DNA of 64,000 nucleotides from Croceibacterium_B sp035470785 (lineage in GTDB: Bacteria; Pseudomonadota; Alphaproteobacteria; Sphingomonadales; Sphingomonadaceae). Position numbers and translations under genes: made by a program. The stretch spans positions 1-64,000 of the forward strand of contig DATIQN010000065.1 of assembly GCA_035470785.1 (NCBI GenBank). The letters run 5' to 3'. The notes below the pieces were generated by a model that did no database searches, had not been told where the DNA came from, and saw only the letters and a program-made list of their open reading frames with translations. Within the stretch, counting starts at the first letter, position 1. Every line of letters starts with the position of its first letter. Positions 23,783 through 32,684 of the stretch are shown here, piece after piece.

Positions 23783-25021
23783 ATGCGGATAGCCACCAAG
23801 AGCCTGGTCGCGCTCACGCTTCTCACGGCGACGACGGTACTGGCCCAGCAGCCGCCCCAGATCGGCGCCGCGCCGGTCGTGCTGTCGAGCACGCCGTACG
23901 TGTTCGACACTGCCGAGCAGCACAGGATCAAGGTCACCGTTCTGGCCAAGGGTCTGGCGCGACCTTTCGCGATCGAATTCGTCCCCGGCGGCGACCTGCT
24001 GGTGAGCGAGCGCGGCGGCGGATTGCGCGTCATTCACGATGCGACCTCGCCGAACCCAACGCTCGATCCGCAGCCCATCGAAGGCATGCCCAAGCCGCCA
24101 GCGGACTCGTCGTTCAGCGTGGGCTTCCAGGACATGGCTCTCGCCCCGGACTTCGCCAAGAGCCACTGGCTCTATTTCACTTACAACGAGCCCGCCCCCC
24201 GGCCCGCCGACGCCGACAAGACCACACCTGCGCTCTACACCTTCGGCAAGTTTACGGTCATGCGCGGCAAGCTCGAGAACGGGCGAATCACCGGCATCGA
24301 AAAGCTGCTGCAGGGCGGCGTTTCCGCCGCGCTCGGCTCGCGCCTCGCCTTCGCGAAAGACGGATCGCTGTTCGTCACGACCGGTGGCGCGTTCGGCAAG
24401 ACGTCCCAGGACTTGAGCACTATTTACGGCAAGGTGCTGCACCTCAACGCCGTTGGGACGATCCCGCCCGACAACCCATTCGTCGGAAAGGCAGGGGCCA
24501 ACCCGGCGGTCTATTCTTACGGCCACCGTGATCAGCATGGCTTGACGGTGCATCCCGTCACCGGTGACTTGCTTAACGCCGAACACGGTCCAAACGGCGG
24601 CGACGAGGTGAACCTGATCAAGCCCGGTCGCAATTACGGTTGGCCGGACTACAGCTACGGCCGCAATTACGACGGCGCCCCGCTGTCGGACACGCCGGTC
24701 GGCCCCGGCATCGAGAGGCCGCTGCTGGTCTGGCTTCCGTCGATCGGGCCATCCGGGCTCCTGATTTACGAAGGCGACAAGTTCCCCGCGTGGAAGGGCA
24801 ACCTGTTCGTCGGCAGCGCCCGCTGGGGCGAGGTGCCTGGCACCGGCAGCCTCCAGCGTGTGGTGATGAACGACACCTACGGCGAAATCCGCCGCGAAGC
24901 CCTGCTGACCGAGCTGCACCAGCGCGTACGCGACGTGGCCCAGGGGCCCGACGGATTCATCTACGTGCTGACTGACGGTCCCGAGAACGCGGTGCTGCGG
25001 ATCGAGCCGGCGGCGCCCTAG
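23783..25021 (+). CDS. PQQ-dependent sugar dehydrogenase (soluble aldose type)
   Basis: A 412-residue periplasmic beta-propeller. The signal peptide ends near VLAQQ. Conserved parts are GLARPFAIEFVPGGDLLVSERGG, DMALAPDFAKSHWLYFTYNE, the YGHRDQHGLTVHP segment bearing the catalytic His region, GPNGGDEVNLIKPGRNYGWPDY, and the C-terminal ALLTELHQRVRDVAQGPDGFIYVLTD. This matches the Asd/YliI type, which oxidises aldoses using pyrroloquinoline quinone. No PQQ biosynthesis genes lie in the window. The start has GGGGGGA at a good distance. Confidence 0.92.
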   Translation: MRIATKSLVALTLLTATTVLAQQPPQIGAAPVVLSSTPYVFDTAEQHRIKVTVLAKGLARPFAIEFVPGGDLLVSERGGGLRVIHDATSPNPTLDPQPIEGMPKPPADSSFSVGFQDMALAPDFAKSHWLYFTYNEPAPRPADADKTTPALYTFGKFTVMRGKLENGRITGIEKLLQGGVSAALGSRLAFAKDGSLFVTTGGAFGKTSQDLSTIYGKVLHLNAVGTIPPDNPFVGKAGANPAVYSYGHRDQHGLTVHPVTGDLLNAEHGPNGGDEVNLIKPGRNYGWPDYSYGRNYDGAPLSDTPVGPGIERPLLVWLPSIGPSGLLIYEGDKFPAWKGNLFVGSARWGEVPGTGSLQRVVMNDTYGEIRREALLTELHQRVRDVAQGPDGFIYVLTDGPENAVLRIEPAAP

Positions 25022-25037
25022 TTTCGCTCGGCGGCCA

Positions 25038-25529
25038 TCATGCCGGGTATCGCTCGTTCATCAGTTGCCAACTGAGCGCCACAAGACCCTCGAGCGCAGC
25101 GAGGTCAACTTTGCCGAGCGCCTTGACGTAGAGGCAGGCCTTGCCGGTCGAATGCTTGCCCAGCTGGGCGAACAGCGCGTCGGCCTTGGCTTGTCGTGAG
25201 CCGAAATCACCGACCAGGTAAAGTGTCAGCGCTGCCTTGCGGGGGCTGAAGCCGGCCTTGCAGATCGTCCCCGAACGGCCGCTGTCGTAACGATAGTCGT
25301 AACTGCCGTAGCCGATGATGCTCGGCCCCCACATCTTCGGCTTGAGCCCCGTGACGCGGCGGTAGATCGCATCGAGCGTGCGGGCCTCCTCGCGGCGGCG
25401 CTCGTCGGGCAGACCCGCGATGTACTGTTCCACCGCAACTTCGGTCGGCTTGGTCCCGGGTTCGGCCTTAGCCACCGCTCCCCTCCCCTTGCCCCGCGCG
25501 CCGCTCTTGCTTAGGGGCTGCGCCCGCAT
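25038..25529 (-). CDS. DUF1801 protein
   Basis: A cytoplasmic protein of at most 163 residues with DUF1801 features: VEQYIAGLPDERRREEARTL near the start, the block PKMWGPSIIGYGSYDYRYDSG, KAALTLYLVGDF, and the conserved end with GKACLYVKALGKVDLAALEGLV. The family is a small fold found widely in bacteria with unclear function. A GTG at 25475 behind GGGGAG is an attractive alternative start that would remove a basic, low-complexity N-terminus of 18 residues. It is convergent with the sugar dehydrogenase and divergent from argG. Confidence 0.82.
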   Translation of the reverse strand: MRAQPLSKSGARGKGRGAVAKAEPGTKPTEVAVEQYIAGLPDERRREEARTLDAIYRRVTGLKPKMWGPSIIGYGSYDYRYDSGRSGTICKAGFSPRKAALTLYLVGDFGSRQAKADALFAQLGKHSTGKACLYVKALGKVDLAALEGLVALSWQLMNERYPA

Positions 25530-25561
25530 CCTGCTCTAACTTGCGCCGAGGAAAAACGACC

Positions 25562-26779
<1,218 letters not shown>

Positions 26780-26807
26780 CCGCCGATCGGCGCGGCGACC
26801 GGTTGAG

Positions 26808-26850
26808 TTATCCACCCTTGTCCACTGGCATTCTTGCCGAAAGTGGATAA
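26808..26850. promoter_or_regulatory. Cluster of three DnaA-box-like sites
   Basis: TTATCCACC (26808-26816) and TTGTCCACT (26818-26826) on the plus strand and TTATCCACTT read on the minus strand (26841-26850) are each one or two mismatches from the DnaA consensus TTATCCACA. They lie 28 bases after argG and just ahead of the candidate structured RNA. No AT-rich unwinding element is adjacent, so an origin is not claimed; DnaA-dependent transcription or titration is possible. Confidence 0.4.
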
Positions 26851-26869
26851 GTCGCCCCCGCCCGCCATT

Positions 26870-27366
26870 GCCCGACTCGGGGTCGAGGGGCATTCTCCAG
26901 ACATCGAGAGCGGGGATTGGCTCTTCGGATGGACGGGGTAACACCCTGAAAGAAGAAGAGATTTTGGAACCGCATTCGATGCGACGGCGAGATACCGCGA
27001 GGTGGAGGGATGAAAGCCAAGGCATCCTCGGATGCTGCAACTTCCAGACCGTTGAAGCCGCGAAGGTGCGCAGTCGGCAGGCCGGGCTTGCCGGCCGGCC
27101 CTGATGGAGAGGTGATGCCCCGCATTGCCAAACCAGTTGACGGGCCTGGCTAAAAGACCGGTCGCGGAAACGCCGGGTGGTTTGGACGAGATCCTCGGAT
27201 TTCATCCGTCCCCCGACGGAACCGGCACCGGCGCGAGCGCCGGGCGACATAGCGAGGCTGCCTTTCGGGGCCGGCCACGCGAAAGACGCCTGGCGTTAAG
27301 TGTCCTTCGGGGCCCACACGCCGGTGAGAGTGGGGTCGGCCGCAAGGCCGGCCCCATTTCCGTTTC
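26870..27366 (+). ncRNA. Candidate structured RNA downstream of argG
   Basis: This stretch, part of an 805-base gap between argG and rlpA, has no convincing reading frame but many stem-loops in a row: CGCAT-TCG-ATGCG (26971-26983), GCATC-CTCG-GATGC (27022-27035), GGCCGG-GCTTG-CCGGCC (27080-27096), CCGGCG-CGAG-CGCCGG (27228-27243), an outer GGCGT / ACGCC helix capped by a UUCG tetraloop (27292-27322), and the GCAA-capped terminator (27332-27366). Stable tetraloops and a terminal U-bearing hairpin suggest a transcribed RNA of roughly 500 bases. I compared it with RNase P RNA, tmRNA, SRP RNA and 6S RNA from memory and saw no match. The boundaries are estimates. A 78-codon frame at 26868-27104 ending in RRRDTARWRDES is less persuasive. 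Confidence 0.45.
27332..27366 (+). terminator. Rho-independent terminator with GCAA tetraloop
   Basis: GGGGTCGGCC (27332-27341) pairs over ten positions, including one G-U, with GGCCGGCCCC (27346-27355) around a GCAA loop. ATTTCCGTTT follows. No protein gene ends nearby on the plus strand (argG ends 550 bases upstream), so the terminator implies a non-coding transcript. Confidence 0.7.
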
Positions 27367-27584
27367 CGGGGCACGCCAGCTCCTCAAAATGGCGCGCCGA
27401 ATCGCCTCAGACACCTCCAACCGACCCCGCCGTTAAGCGCCAAACCTCGTTTTATTAACCAAATCCGGTTCCTCTATCCGTCCCAATTGCCCACCGACTC
27501 ACGATGAGGCGAGCCCGAATTGGGGCCGAACGAAGGCAACGGGGTTCCATTGCTCACACTTTAGCGGCTACCCACCCCCTCGTT

Positions 27585-28121
27585 ATGGATGGGAACACCA
27601 CCGTCGGGCTGCGGATAGCCTTGGCCGCAGTCGCAGTGCTGGGCCTCGGCGGGGCGCTAGCGCCTACATATGCCGAAGACACCGCACCCGCCGCAGCTAT
27701 CGCCGCCGCCACGCCGATCGCCGATCCGGCGCTGCCGCGCTTCGAGCCGCAGGCCCAAGACAGCAGCGCCCTCGCCGCCCCCGAGACCGATACCGACAGC
27801 CACGAAGCGTGGGAGCCGGTCGGCAGCGGCATGGCCAGCTGGTACGGCGCCGAACTCGCCGGCCACCGCACCGCCAGCGGGGAACGCTTCAATCCTTCCG
27901 AACTCACCGCCGCGCACCGCACGCTGCCGCTCGGCAGCCGGGTGCGGGTGACTTACCAGGGCGAATCGGTTGTCGTTCGCATTAACGACCGCGGCCCGTT
28001 CTCCGGCCACCGGGTGATCGACCTGTCGAAGGCCGCCGCCGAGAAGATCGGCCTGCGCCGCGCCGGCAGCGGCCGCGTCACCCTCGCCGTCCTCGACGAC
28101 GGCGGTTCCTCAGTTCAATAA
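27585..28121 (+). CDS. rlpA: RlpA-family septal ring lytic transglycosylase
   Basis: A 178-residue exported protein. A hydrophobic segment (VGLRIALAAVAVLGLGGALA) starts at about residue 7, followed by an Ala/Pro/Asp-rich linker to about 80. The double-psi beta-barrel domain has GMASWYGAELAGHRTASGERF, ELTAAHRTLPLGSRVRV, and the catalytic-region VVRINDRGPFSGHRVIDLS. RlpA cleaves glycan strands lacking stem peptides. There is no SPOR domain, so it is a short form. The start at 27585 was preferred because upstream codons encode no signal-like sequence; no strong ribosome site is evident, so the start is uncertain. Confidence 0.87.
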   Translation: MDGNTTVGLRIALAAVAVLGLGGALAPTYAEDTAPAAAIAAATPIADPALPRFEPQAQDSSALAAPETDTDSHEAWEPVGSGMASWYGAELAGHRTASGERFNPSELTAAHRTLPLGSRVRVTYQGESVVVRINDRGPFSGHRVIDLSKAAAEKIGLRRAGSGRVTLAVLDDGGSSVQ

Positions 28122-28130
28122 CTCCCCGAA

Positions 28131-28586
28131 TTACGGCTTCCGCAGCTGCGCCCTGATCGCGCCGCTCGGATGCTCGGTGCTATGGACGTTGACGTAGAAC
28201 CCGCTCGGGTTGGCGACGATCTCGCGCACCAGCGCCGCATCGGCCGGCTGGCAGGTATCGGAGATGTTGTGCACCGGGTTGGCCAGCATGACCACCGGCG
28301 GCCCGGCGACTTGCGCCGCGCCGCGGTGGATGTGCGCCATCGTCGGGTTGGCCAAGCTGCCGACGCCGAGCGTGTAGCAGATCCGCCCAATCGCGGGGTC
28401 GAACCAGCCCGAGAACTCGCCGTTGCCGTTGGGATCGCCCGGCCCGGGCACCTCGGCCTTGCCATCGAGCGTGGCGACCAGCGCGGTGCCGGTATGCGTG
28501 GTGTGCTTGGCGGTGGCAGCGGTGGCGTAGGCGCCCAGCGCCGGGGCCAGCAGCGCCAGTGCGAGCGCGGTAGAGAAAGTCTTCAT
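28131..28586 (-). CDS. Exported CHRD-domain protein (first of a pair)
   Basis: A 151-residue protein with a signal peptide (MKTFSTALALALLAPALGAYA). The single CHRD domain shows the usual elements: LVATLDGKAEVPGPGDPNGNG, GRICYTLGVGSLANPTMAHIH, the PPVVMLANPV strand, and the end motif FYVNVHSTEHPSGAIRAQL. CHRD domains were defined in chordin and occur in bacterial exported proteins of unclear function. AAGGAG lies 7 bases before the ATG. It follows its paralogue by 44 bases on the same strand, so the two form an operon. Confidence 0.9.
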   Translation of the reverse strand: MKTFSTALALALLAPALGAYATAATAKHTTHTGTALVATLDGKAEVPGPGDPNGNGEFSGWFDPAIGRICYTLGVGSLANPTMAHIHRGAAQVAGPPVVMLANPVHNISDTCQPADAALVREIVANPSGFYVNVHSTEHPSGAIRAQLRKP

Positions 28587-28630
28587 GGCAAGCTCTCCTT
28601 CTTTTCTGATTTCACGGCAAAGACGCCGCC

Positions 28631-29056
28631 CTATCCGTTCTGCCCTGTTAGCCAGGCGCCGGCAGCGCCTCGCGGGTATTGCGCGCTGTCGATCTCGAAC
28701 CAGTAATCGTGGGCGTTCCTGACCAGCTTGCGGGCTAGGTCGGGCGCGACCGGCGTGCAATCGCCGACACTGCCGCCGACCGGCGGCCGCAGGTTCATTA
28801 CCACCGCGCCGTTGTCGGACTTCGTGCCCGAGCGGATCACCGCGGCGGTCGGATTGGCGACGCCGGCGGCGTTGATCATGTAGCAAAGCTGGCCTTTGTC
28901 GAACACGCCGGTGAAGTTGCCGCTGCCCCCCACATCGAGGCTGGCGGTGATCGACGGCGACGGGTTCCACGGCGCCGGAGCCGGCTGGGCAAAGGCCGCG
29001 CCGGCAAAGGCGCCCGCGCCGATCGCGACCAAGACGGCCTTGGGGATCATGTGCAT
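28631..29056 (-). CDS. Exported CHRD-like protein (second of a pair)
   Basis: A 141-residue protein with a signal peptide ending near AFAQP. It parallels its neighbour: SITASLDVGGSGNFTGVFD, GQLCYMINAAGVANPTAAVI, VVMNLRPPVGG, and the closing YWFEIDSAQYPRGAAGAWL, where HPSGAIRAQL of the paralogue has become YPRGAAGAWL. The domain is more divergent and lacks the AHIH histidines. GGGAG lies 9 bases before the ATG at 29056; an ATG two codons later is possible. It is first in the two-gene operon and has an EcfG-like promoter candidate upstream. Confidence 0.8.
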   Translation of the reverse strand: MHMIPKAVLVAIGAGAFAGAAFAQPAPAPWNPSPSITASLDVGGSGNFTGVFDKGQLCYMINAAGVANPTAAVIRSGTKSDNGAVVMNLRPPVGGSVGDCTPVAPDLARKLVRNAHDYWFEIDSAQYPRGAAGAWLTGQNG

Positions 29057-29096
29057 GGTCCAAATTCTCCCTGCTCGTTGCCCCACCCGGCCAGAC

Positions 29097-29122
29097 AACG
29101 CGCCGAAACGTTGCGGGTTTCC
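29097..29122 (-). promoter_or_regulatory. EcfG-like promoter candidate for the CHRD pair
   Basis: Read on the minus strand, GGAAA (29122-29118) is followed after 17 bases by CGTT (29100-29097). The -35 differs from GGAAC at one position. The -10 lies 40 bases before the CHRD-like start at 29056, a normal leader length. Confidence 0.35.
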
Positions 29123-29151
29123 GGCGGGGTGAAGGAAGCCGTGCTGGGTAT

Positions 29152-29241
29152 CGTCATCCTCGCACTGGCGGGGTTCCAGGAGCGCGCGAGCGCTGCGCAC
29201 GCGTATCGTTGCGCTGGGTTCCCGCCTGCGCGGGAATGACG
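29152..29241. repeat. REP/MITE-like inverted repeat, family A copy 1
   Basis: The unit begins CGTCATCCTCGC and ends GCGGGAATGACG, with imperfect terminal arms of about 28 bases; the inner edges are GGTTCCAG and CTGGGTTCC. Total length 90. This is the architecture of short non-autonomous repeats common in sphingomonads. Confidence 0.65.
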
Positions 29242-29551
29242 AGAAAGAGGGAAGGTGCGTGCCCCGGGGATTCGTGGTTGGTCGCCACCGTGACACGCCG
29301 CTCCGGCATAACCTATCGTTCGGAAGGTGCAAGTAACTTATTGCTTTATCACCATTCATGAAGGCACATTTTCCGACTGATGGCGGACACCCGTGCGCCG
29401 GCCCGGGCGGGATCGCGCCTATTTTCTCTATTTTCTCGCGTGTCGCGTGTTGAGTTTCATTGAGAGTTCTGCCTCGCCGCCGCGCGGGCGGCGTGGGGTA
29501 TTTGCCCACCCCGCTGCGACTAGCCTCGCCTTCCGCAAGGCAAGTCTCGCT

Positions 29552-29573
29552 CCCCTCCCGCATGCGGGAGGGG
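29552..29573. repeat. 22-bp perfect palindrome
   Basis: The half-site is CCCCTCCCGCA followed by its exact complement. I recall near-identical sequences (TCCCCTCCCGC...) as frequent intergenic repeats in related genomes; nothing here indicates a protein-binding role. Confidence 0.55.
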
Positions 29574-29633
29574 CTGGGAGTGGGAACATCGCCGGGGTAG
29601 GCTTGCTCGATCTCGTCGTCCCTTCTCCGATTT

Positions 29634-29725
29634 CGTCATCCCCGCGCAGGCGGGGATCCAGCGCAGAAGAATTCTCGTGCGCAGCGCTCGACCGCTCCTG
29701 GGCCCTCGCCTGCGCGGGAGTGACG
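29634..29725. repeat. REP/MITE-like inverted repeat, family A copy 2
   Basis: Starts CGTCATCCCCGCG and ends GCGCGGGAGTGACG, 92 bases, with an inner GGATCCAG edge. It resembles the copy at 29152-29241 in both termini and length, while the central part differs. Confidence 0.65.
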
Positions 29726-29851
29726 AAGGAAGGGGACGGATCGGAAGAAAAGGTTTCGGACAACGGCTCCGCCCATCGGAACAAAGGAAGAACCGATTTC
29801 CTTATGCGCGAGGCGGAGGTGTAGGAAAGCGAAAAGTGCGCGCGGCGCGCG

Positions 29852-30022
29852 TCAGCCTTCGGCGGTGTCCCGGTCGCGGGAATCCTTGCCCTCGAACCCG
29901 CTCACCTGCCCGCGCCGCCGGGCGTACTTCGCCGCTATCCGCCGGCTGACCCACTCGCCGGCCCAGTAGGTCGCGAGCAGCACGACGATCGTCGCGACAA
30001 GGATCATGAGCCAATCGAACAA
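29852..30022 (-). CDS. Small single-span membrane protein
   Basis: A 56-residue protein with one strong transmembrane helix (LMILVATIVVLLATYWAGEW) and a basic, then acidic, hydrophilic tail (SRRIAAKYARRRGQ, GKDSRDRDTAEG). A TTG at 30022 sits 6 bases after GGGAGGG and is the best start; an ATG five codons later (30007) has no comparable ribosome site. Family and role unknown. It stands alone between repeats. Confidence 0.55.
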   Translation of the reverse strand: MFDWLMILVATIVVLLATYWAGEWVSRRIAAKYARRRGQVSGFEGKDSRDRDTAEG

Positions 30023-30154
30023 GGGAACCCTCCCGGTTACCGGCGGGAGCTCAACCAGGTCTCTCAGTCGCCGGCAGCCAAACCCGGCCGGCGATAGGGC
30101 GGTGCCTACGCAGGGTGTGGTGAATGGCGAGTGAAGAGGGGGCCCCGCTCCGAT

Positions 30155-30246
30155 CGTCATTGCGAGGGGCAACGCCCCGCGGCAATCCAGGGGCCGCGCC
30201 GAACCACCCTGGATCGCCACGCCCGCTGCGCGGGCTCGCGATGACG
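30155..30246. repeat. REP/MITE-like inverted repeat, family B
   Basis: Begins CGTCATTGCGAG and ends CTCGCGATGACG, 92 bases, with inner edges GCAATCCAG and CTGGATCGC. The ends differ from family A (CGTCATCC), so it is a second family. It lies in the 450-base gap 30023-30472, which otherwise holds only the gene fragment at 30255. Confidence 0.65.
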
Positions 30247-30254
30247 AAGCGGGG

Positions 30255-30437
30255 ATGGTCCGTCGGACCGCGCCGTGGTTCGGCAACGCCGGCAGCGTCC
30301 AGTTCGACTACGGCGCCTGCACCGTGCGCCTGCTGCCCGGCCACGACGAGGCCGAGGGACGGATGGTGGCGGAGTGGTTGGAGAAGGGGTTGCCGCAGGG
30401 GGGCCTCAATCTATTCGTTCAAAAGAACTCGGGCGGG
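30255..30437 (+). pseudogene. Possible gene remnant beside the repeat
   Basis: A frame from 30255 gives the protein-like stretch WFGNAGSVQFDYGACTVRLL and PGHDEAEGRMVAEWLEKGLP, then a Lys-rich segment that soon becomes antisense to the downstream lipoprotein gene. It has no ribosome site and starts nine bases after the family B repeat. I recognise no family. It may be the remains of a gene broken by the repeat, or chance. Confidence 0.25.
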
Positions 30438-30472
30438 GATCGTAAGAAGAAGCTCGATCGCTACCATAACGA

Positions 30473-30925
30473 TCAACTCTTCCGCGCCAGCATCTCGTGC
30501 AGCATCCGCCACACCCCGTCGCTATCCTTCCGCCAGATCATCACGCCGCGGAAGTGGCCGAGCGGGCCGGCCTTGGCGCCCTTGCCGACGGCGTAAGCGC
30601 CGTTGACCTGGACGTAGGCGAGGTTGCCCTGCACCATTGTGCGCACGGGCACGATCGCCACGCCCGACAGCCCGCCCAGCGAGCGGGCGACCTCGGTCAG
30701 CGCGGCGCGGCCGGAGACGGGCGCGTCCTCGCCCTCCTGGAACACCGCGTCGGTGGTATAGTCGCCGACCCACGCGAGCGGATCGGGGCCCGCGAGATGC
30801 GCGATGAGCCGCGCCTCGGTCGCGCGTATCTCGGCCACGGCGGCCTTGCTGCTGCCGCCGCCGTCCGCCGCCGGCGCGCACCCGGCGAGTGCCGCCAGCA
30901 CGGCGAGCGCGATCCCTGCCTTCAT
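30473..30925 (-). CDS. NTF2-like (DUF4440-type) lipoprotein
   Basis: A 150-residue lipoprotein: MKAGIALAVLAALAGC supplies a signal peptide with a clear lipobox (LAGC). The mature domain has the NTF2-like layout: a helix with IRATEARLIAHL, WVGDYTTDAVFQEGEDAPVSG, GRAALTEVARSLG, TMVQGNLAYVQVNGAY, and WRMLHEMLARKS at the end. Ligand or activity unknown. GGGGGA lies 6 bases before the start. It diverges from the GT39-type gene. Confidence 0.82.
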   Translation of the reverse strand: MKAGIALAVLAALAGCAPAADGGGSSKAAVAEIRATEARLIAHLAGPDPLAWVGDYTTDAVFQEGEDAPVSGRAALTEVARSLGGLSGVAIVPVRTMVQGNLAYVQVNGAYAVGKGAKAGPLGHFRGVMIWRKDSDGVWRMLHEMLARKS

Positions 30926-31077
30926 CGATTGTCCCCCTGCCCTTGCCGCGCGCCCCGGCACGAGAATGCGCGCGATGCGGCGTGGGGGCAAGGTGGGTAA
31001 GGCCCGGAAAATTTTGCCGGCGACATGCGTGCGCGGCGGGTGCACGGCGTCTCTTGACCGCGGCGTTCGCGCGGCGC

Positions 31078-32679
31078 GTGAGCGGCCGTGGGTCGCGTGT
31101 GGCAGTCAGGGGTTCCGTCATTCCGACCACCGAGCACACGATCGCCTTTCGCGGGCCCGACCCGGATGCGGTCAAGGGCGCGCCGCTGGCCAGGCCGTGG
31201 CCGGGCGGGCGTTCGCTCGCCGCCGCGTGGCTGGCCCTCATCGCGCTGACCGCGTTCATCCGCCTGCCCGCGCTGCTGTTCCCCGGCCCGATCGACGACG
31301 AGGGGGTCTATTCGGTGGTGGCGAACGCGATGCTTTCGGGCGGCATGCCCTATCGCGACGCCATCGAGCGCAAGCCGCCGTTCCTGTTCGACGTCTACGC
31401 GGGCGTGTTCGGGGCTTTCGGCGAATACAACTGGCTGGCGCTGCACCTGGTGGCGCTGCTGTGGGTGCTGCTGACGATGGCCGGGCTCTACGCCATCGGG
31501 CGCCGGCTGTTCGACCGGCGGGCCGGCCTGCTCGCCGCGCTGGCCTATTCGATCCTGCAGCCGTGGGCGACGTATAAGAACCTGGCCTTCAACGGCGAAG
31601 TGCTGATGAACCTGCCGCTGGCATGGGCCTATGCGCTGGCGCTGCGCCCCGGCGGCGCCCGGCCCGGGAGGCCGGCGATCGCCGCCGCCGGCGTGCTGCT
31701 GGCGAGCGCCTTCCTGCTCAAGCAGCCGGCCGCGATCGCCGCGGTGCCGGTCGGCCTCTACCTGCTGTTCCTGCCCGGATCGTGGCGCGGCCGGGTGGGC
31801 GACGCGGCGCTGCTGTCGGTGGCCTTTGCCGCGACGCTCGGCGCGGTGGCGCTGGCGCTGTGGCGCGAAGGGATCCTGGCCGAGGCGTTCTACTGGACGA
31901 TCACCGATCACAGCATTCCGCACGTGTTCTGGAGGCACGCCGCCGAGCATACCGCGCTGTTCGCGCTGTTCGCGCTGCCGCTGCTGGCTCCGCTCGCCGC
32001 GTGGCGTACGCTGGCGCGGGCGTGGCAGGGGCAGCGGGCGGCGTTCGCGCTCGCGCTCGGCTGGCTGGCGGTCTCGGCGGTGGGGGCCGCGGCGGGCGCG
32101 CGGTTCTATCCGCATTACTACATCCAGCTCATTCCGCCGCTCGCGGTGCTGGCGGCGCCGGTCTACGCCGGAGCGGCCACGCGGAGCGGCGCGCGCTGGC
32201 TGTCGCCGCGCTTCGCCGCCGCCTGGCTGGGCCTAGCCGCGCTGGTCTCGCTGGGCGTGCAGGCGGTGCAGCTGGCCGGCGTGCCGCGCCATTCGGAGAT
32301 GGCGCGATATGTGAGCGCGCATTCGGCCGCGAGCGACCCCCTGTTCGTGTGGGGACAGGCGCCCTGGCTGTACCTCGACGCCCGGCGGCCGAGCGCAACG
32401 CGCCACGTCGCGACCTTTGCGCTGACCGGGTACATCTTCGGCGAGCCGCTGGGGATTCCGACCGACGACCGGATCGTGCCGGGCGCGTGGGCGAACCTCG
32501 CCGCCGACTTCGCCGCGCACCCGCCGCGATTCATCATCGACACCGAGGCGGCGGCCTCCGCCCAGTACCCGCTGCGCAGGTACCCGTATCTCGCCGACAT
32601 GGTCGCGCGGAACTATCGGCGAGTGGCATCCTTCGCCGGCGGTGACGTGTACGAGAGGACGGGCCCGAGCGGCCCGTAG
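31078..32679 (+). CDS. GT39-type (ArnT-like) membrane glycosyltransferase
   Basis: A polytopic protein of about 533 residues. The first periplasmic loop after helix 1 has the acidic motif PGPIDDEGVYSVVANAMLSGG followed by PYRDAIERKPPFLFDVYA, matching the catalytic D/E region and YxD...PP block of ArnT/PMT-type transferases that use polyprenyl-phosphate sugars. About ten further helices follow and a soluble C-terminal part from about 400. Acceptor unknown. The start is uncertain: GTG codons at 31078 and 31099 are the best candidates, and neither has a clear ribosome site. It converges on uvrA with five bases between stops. Confidence 0.75.
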   Translation: MSGRGSRVAVRGSVIPTTEHTIAFRGPDPDAVKGAPLARPWPGGRSLAAAWLALIALTAFIRLPALLFPGPIDDEGVYSVVANAMLSGGMPYRDAIERKPPFLFDVYAGVFGAFGEYNWLALHLVALLWVLLTMAGLYAIGRRLFDRRAGLLAALAYSILQPWATYKNLAFNGEVLMNLPLAWAYALALRPGGARPGRPAIAAAGVLLASAFLLKQPAAIAAVPVGLYLLFLPGSWRGRVGDAALLSVAFAATLGAVALALWREGILAEAFYWTITDHSIPHVFWRHAAEHTALFALFALPLLAPLAAWRTLARAWQGQRAAFALALGWLAVSAVGAAAGARFYPHYYIQLIPPLAVLAAPVYAGAATRSGARWLSPRFAAAWLGLAALVSLGVQAVQLAGVPRHSEMARYVSAHSAASDPLFVWGQAPWLYLDARRPSATRHVATFALTGYIFGEPLGIPTDDRIVPGAWANLAADFAAHPPRFIIDTEAAASAQYPLRRYPYLADMVARNYRRVASFAGGDVYERTGPSGP

Positions 32680-32684
32680 TCCGG

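Larger units (their letters stand above)
29057..29851. other. 795-base repeat-rich intergenic region
   Basis: I see no convincing gene here. The frames that stay open are made of repeat sequence. The region holds the CHRD promoter candidate, two members of one inverted-repeat family (29152-29241 and 29634-29725), and a 22-bp palindrome (29552-29573). Between about 29280 and 29400 composition is noticeably lower in GC than around it. Confidence 0.6.

Noticed and set aside
26868..27104. A 78-codon frame in the argG-rlpA gap
   Set aside because: No ribosome site, no known family, and the frame ends before half of the structured region; the hairpins explain the region better. It is kept only as the alternative to test.
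26808..27470. Chromosomal replication origin
   Set aside because: DnaA-like sites are present, but there is no adjacent AT-rich unwinding element and no typical origin gene (dnaA, hemE, parAB) nearby.
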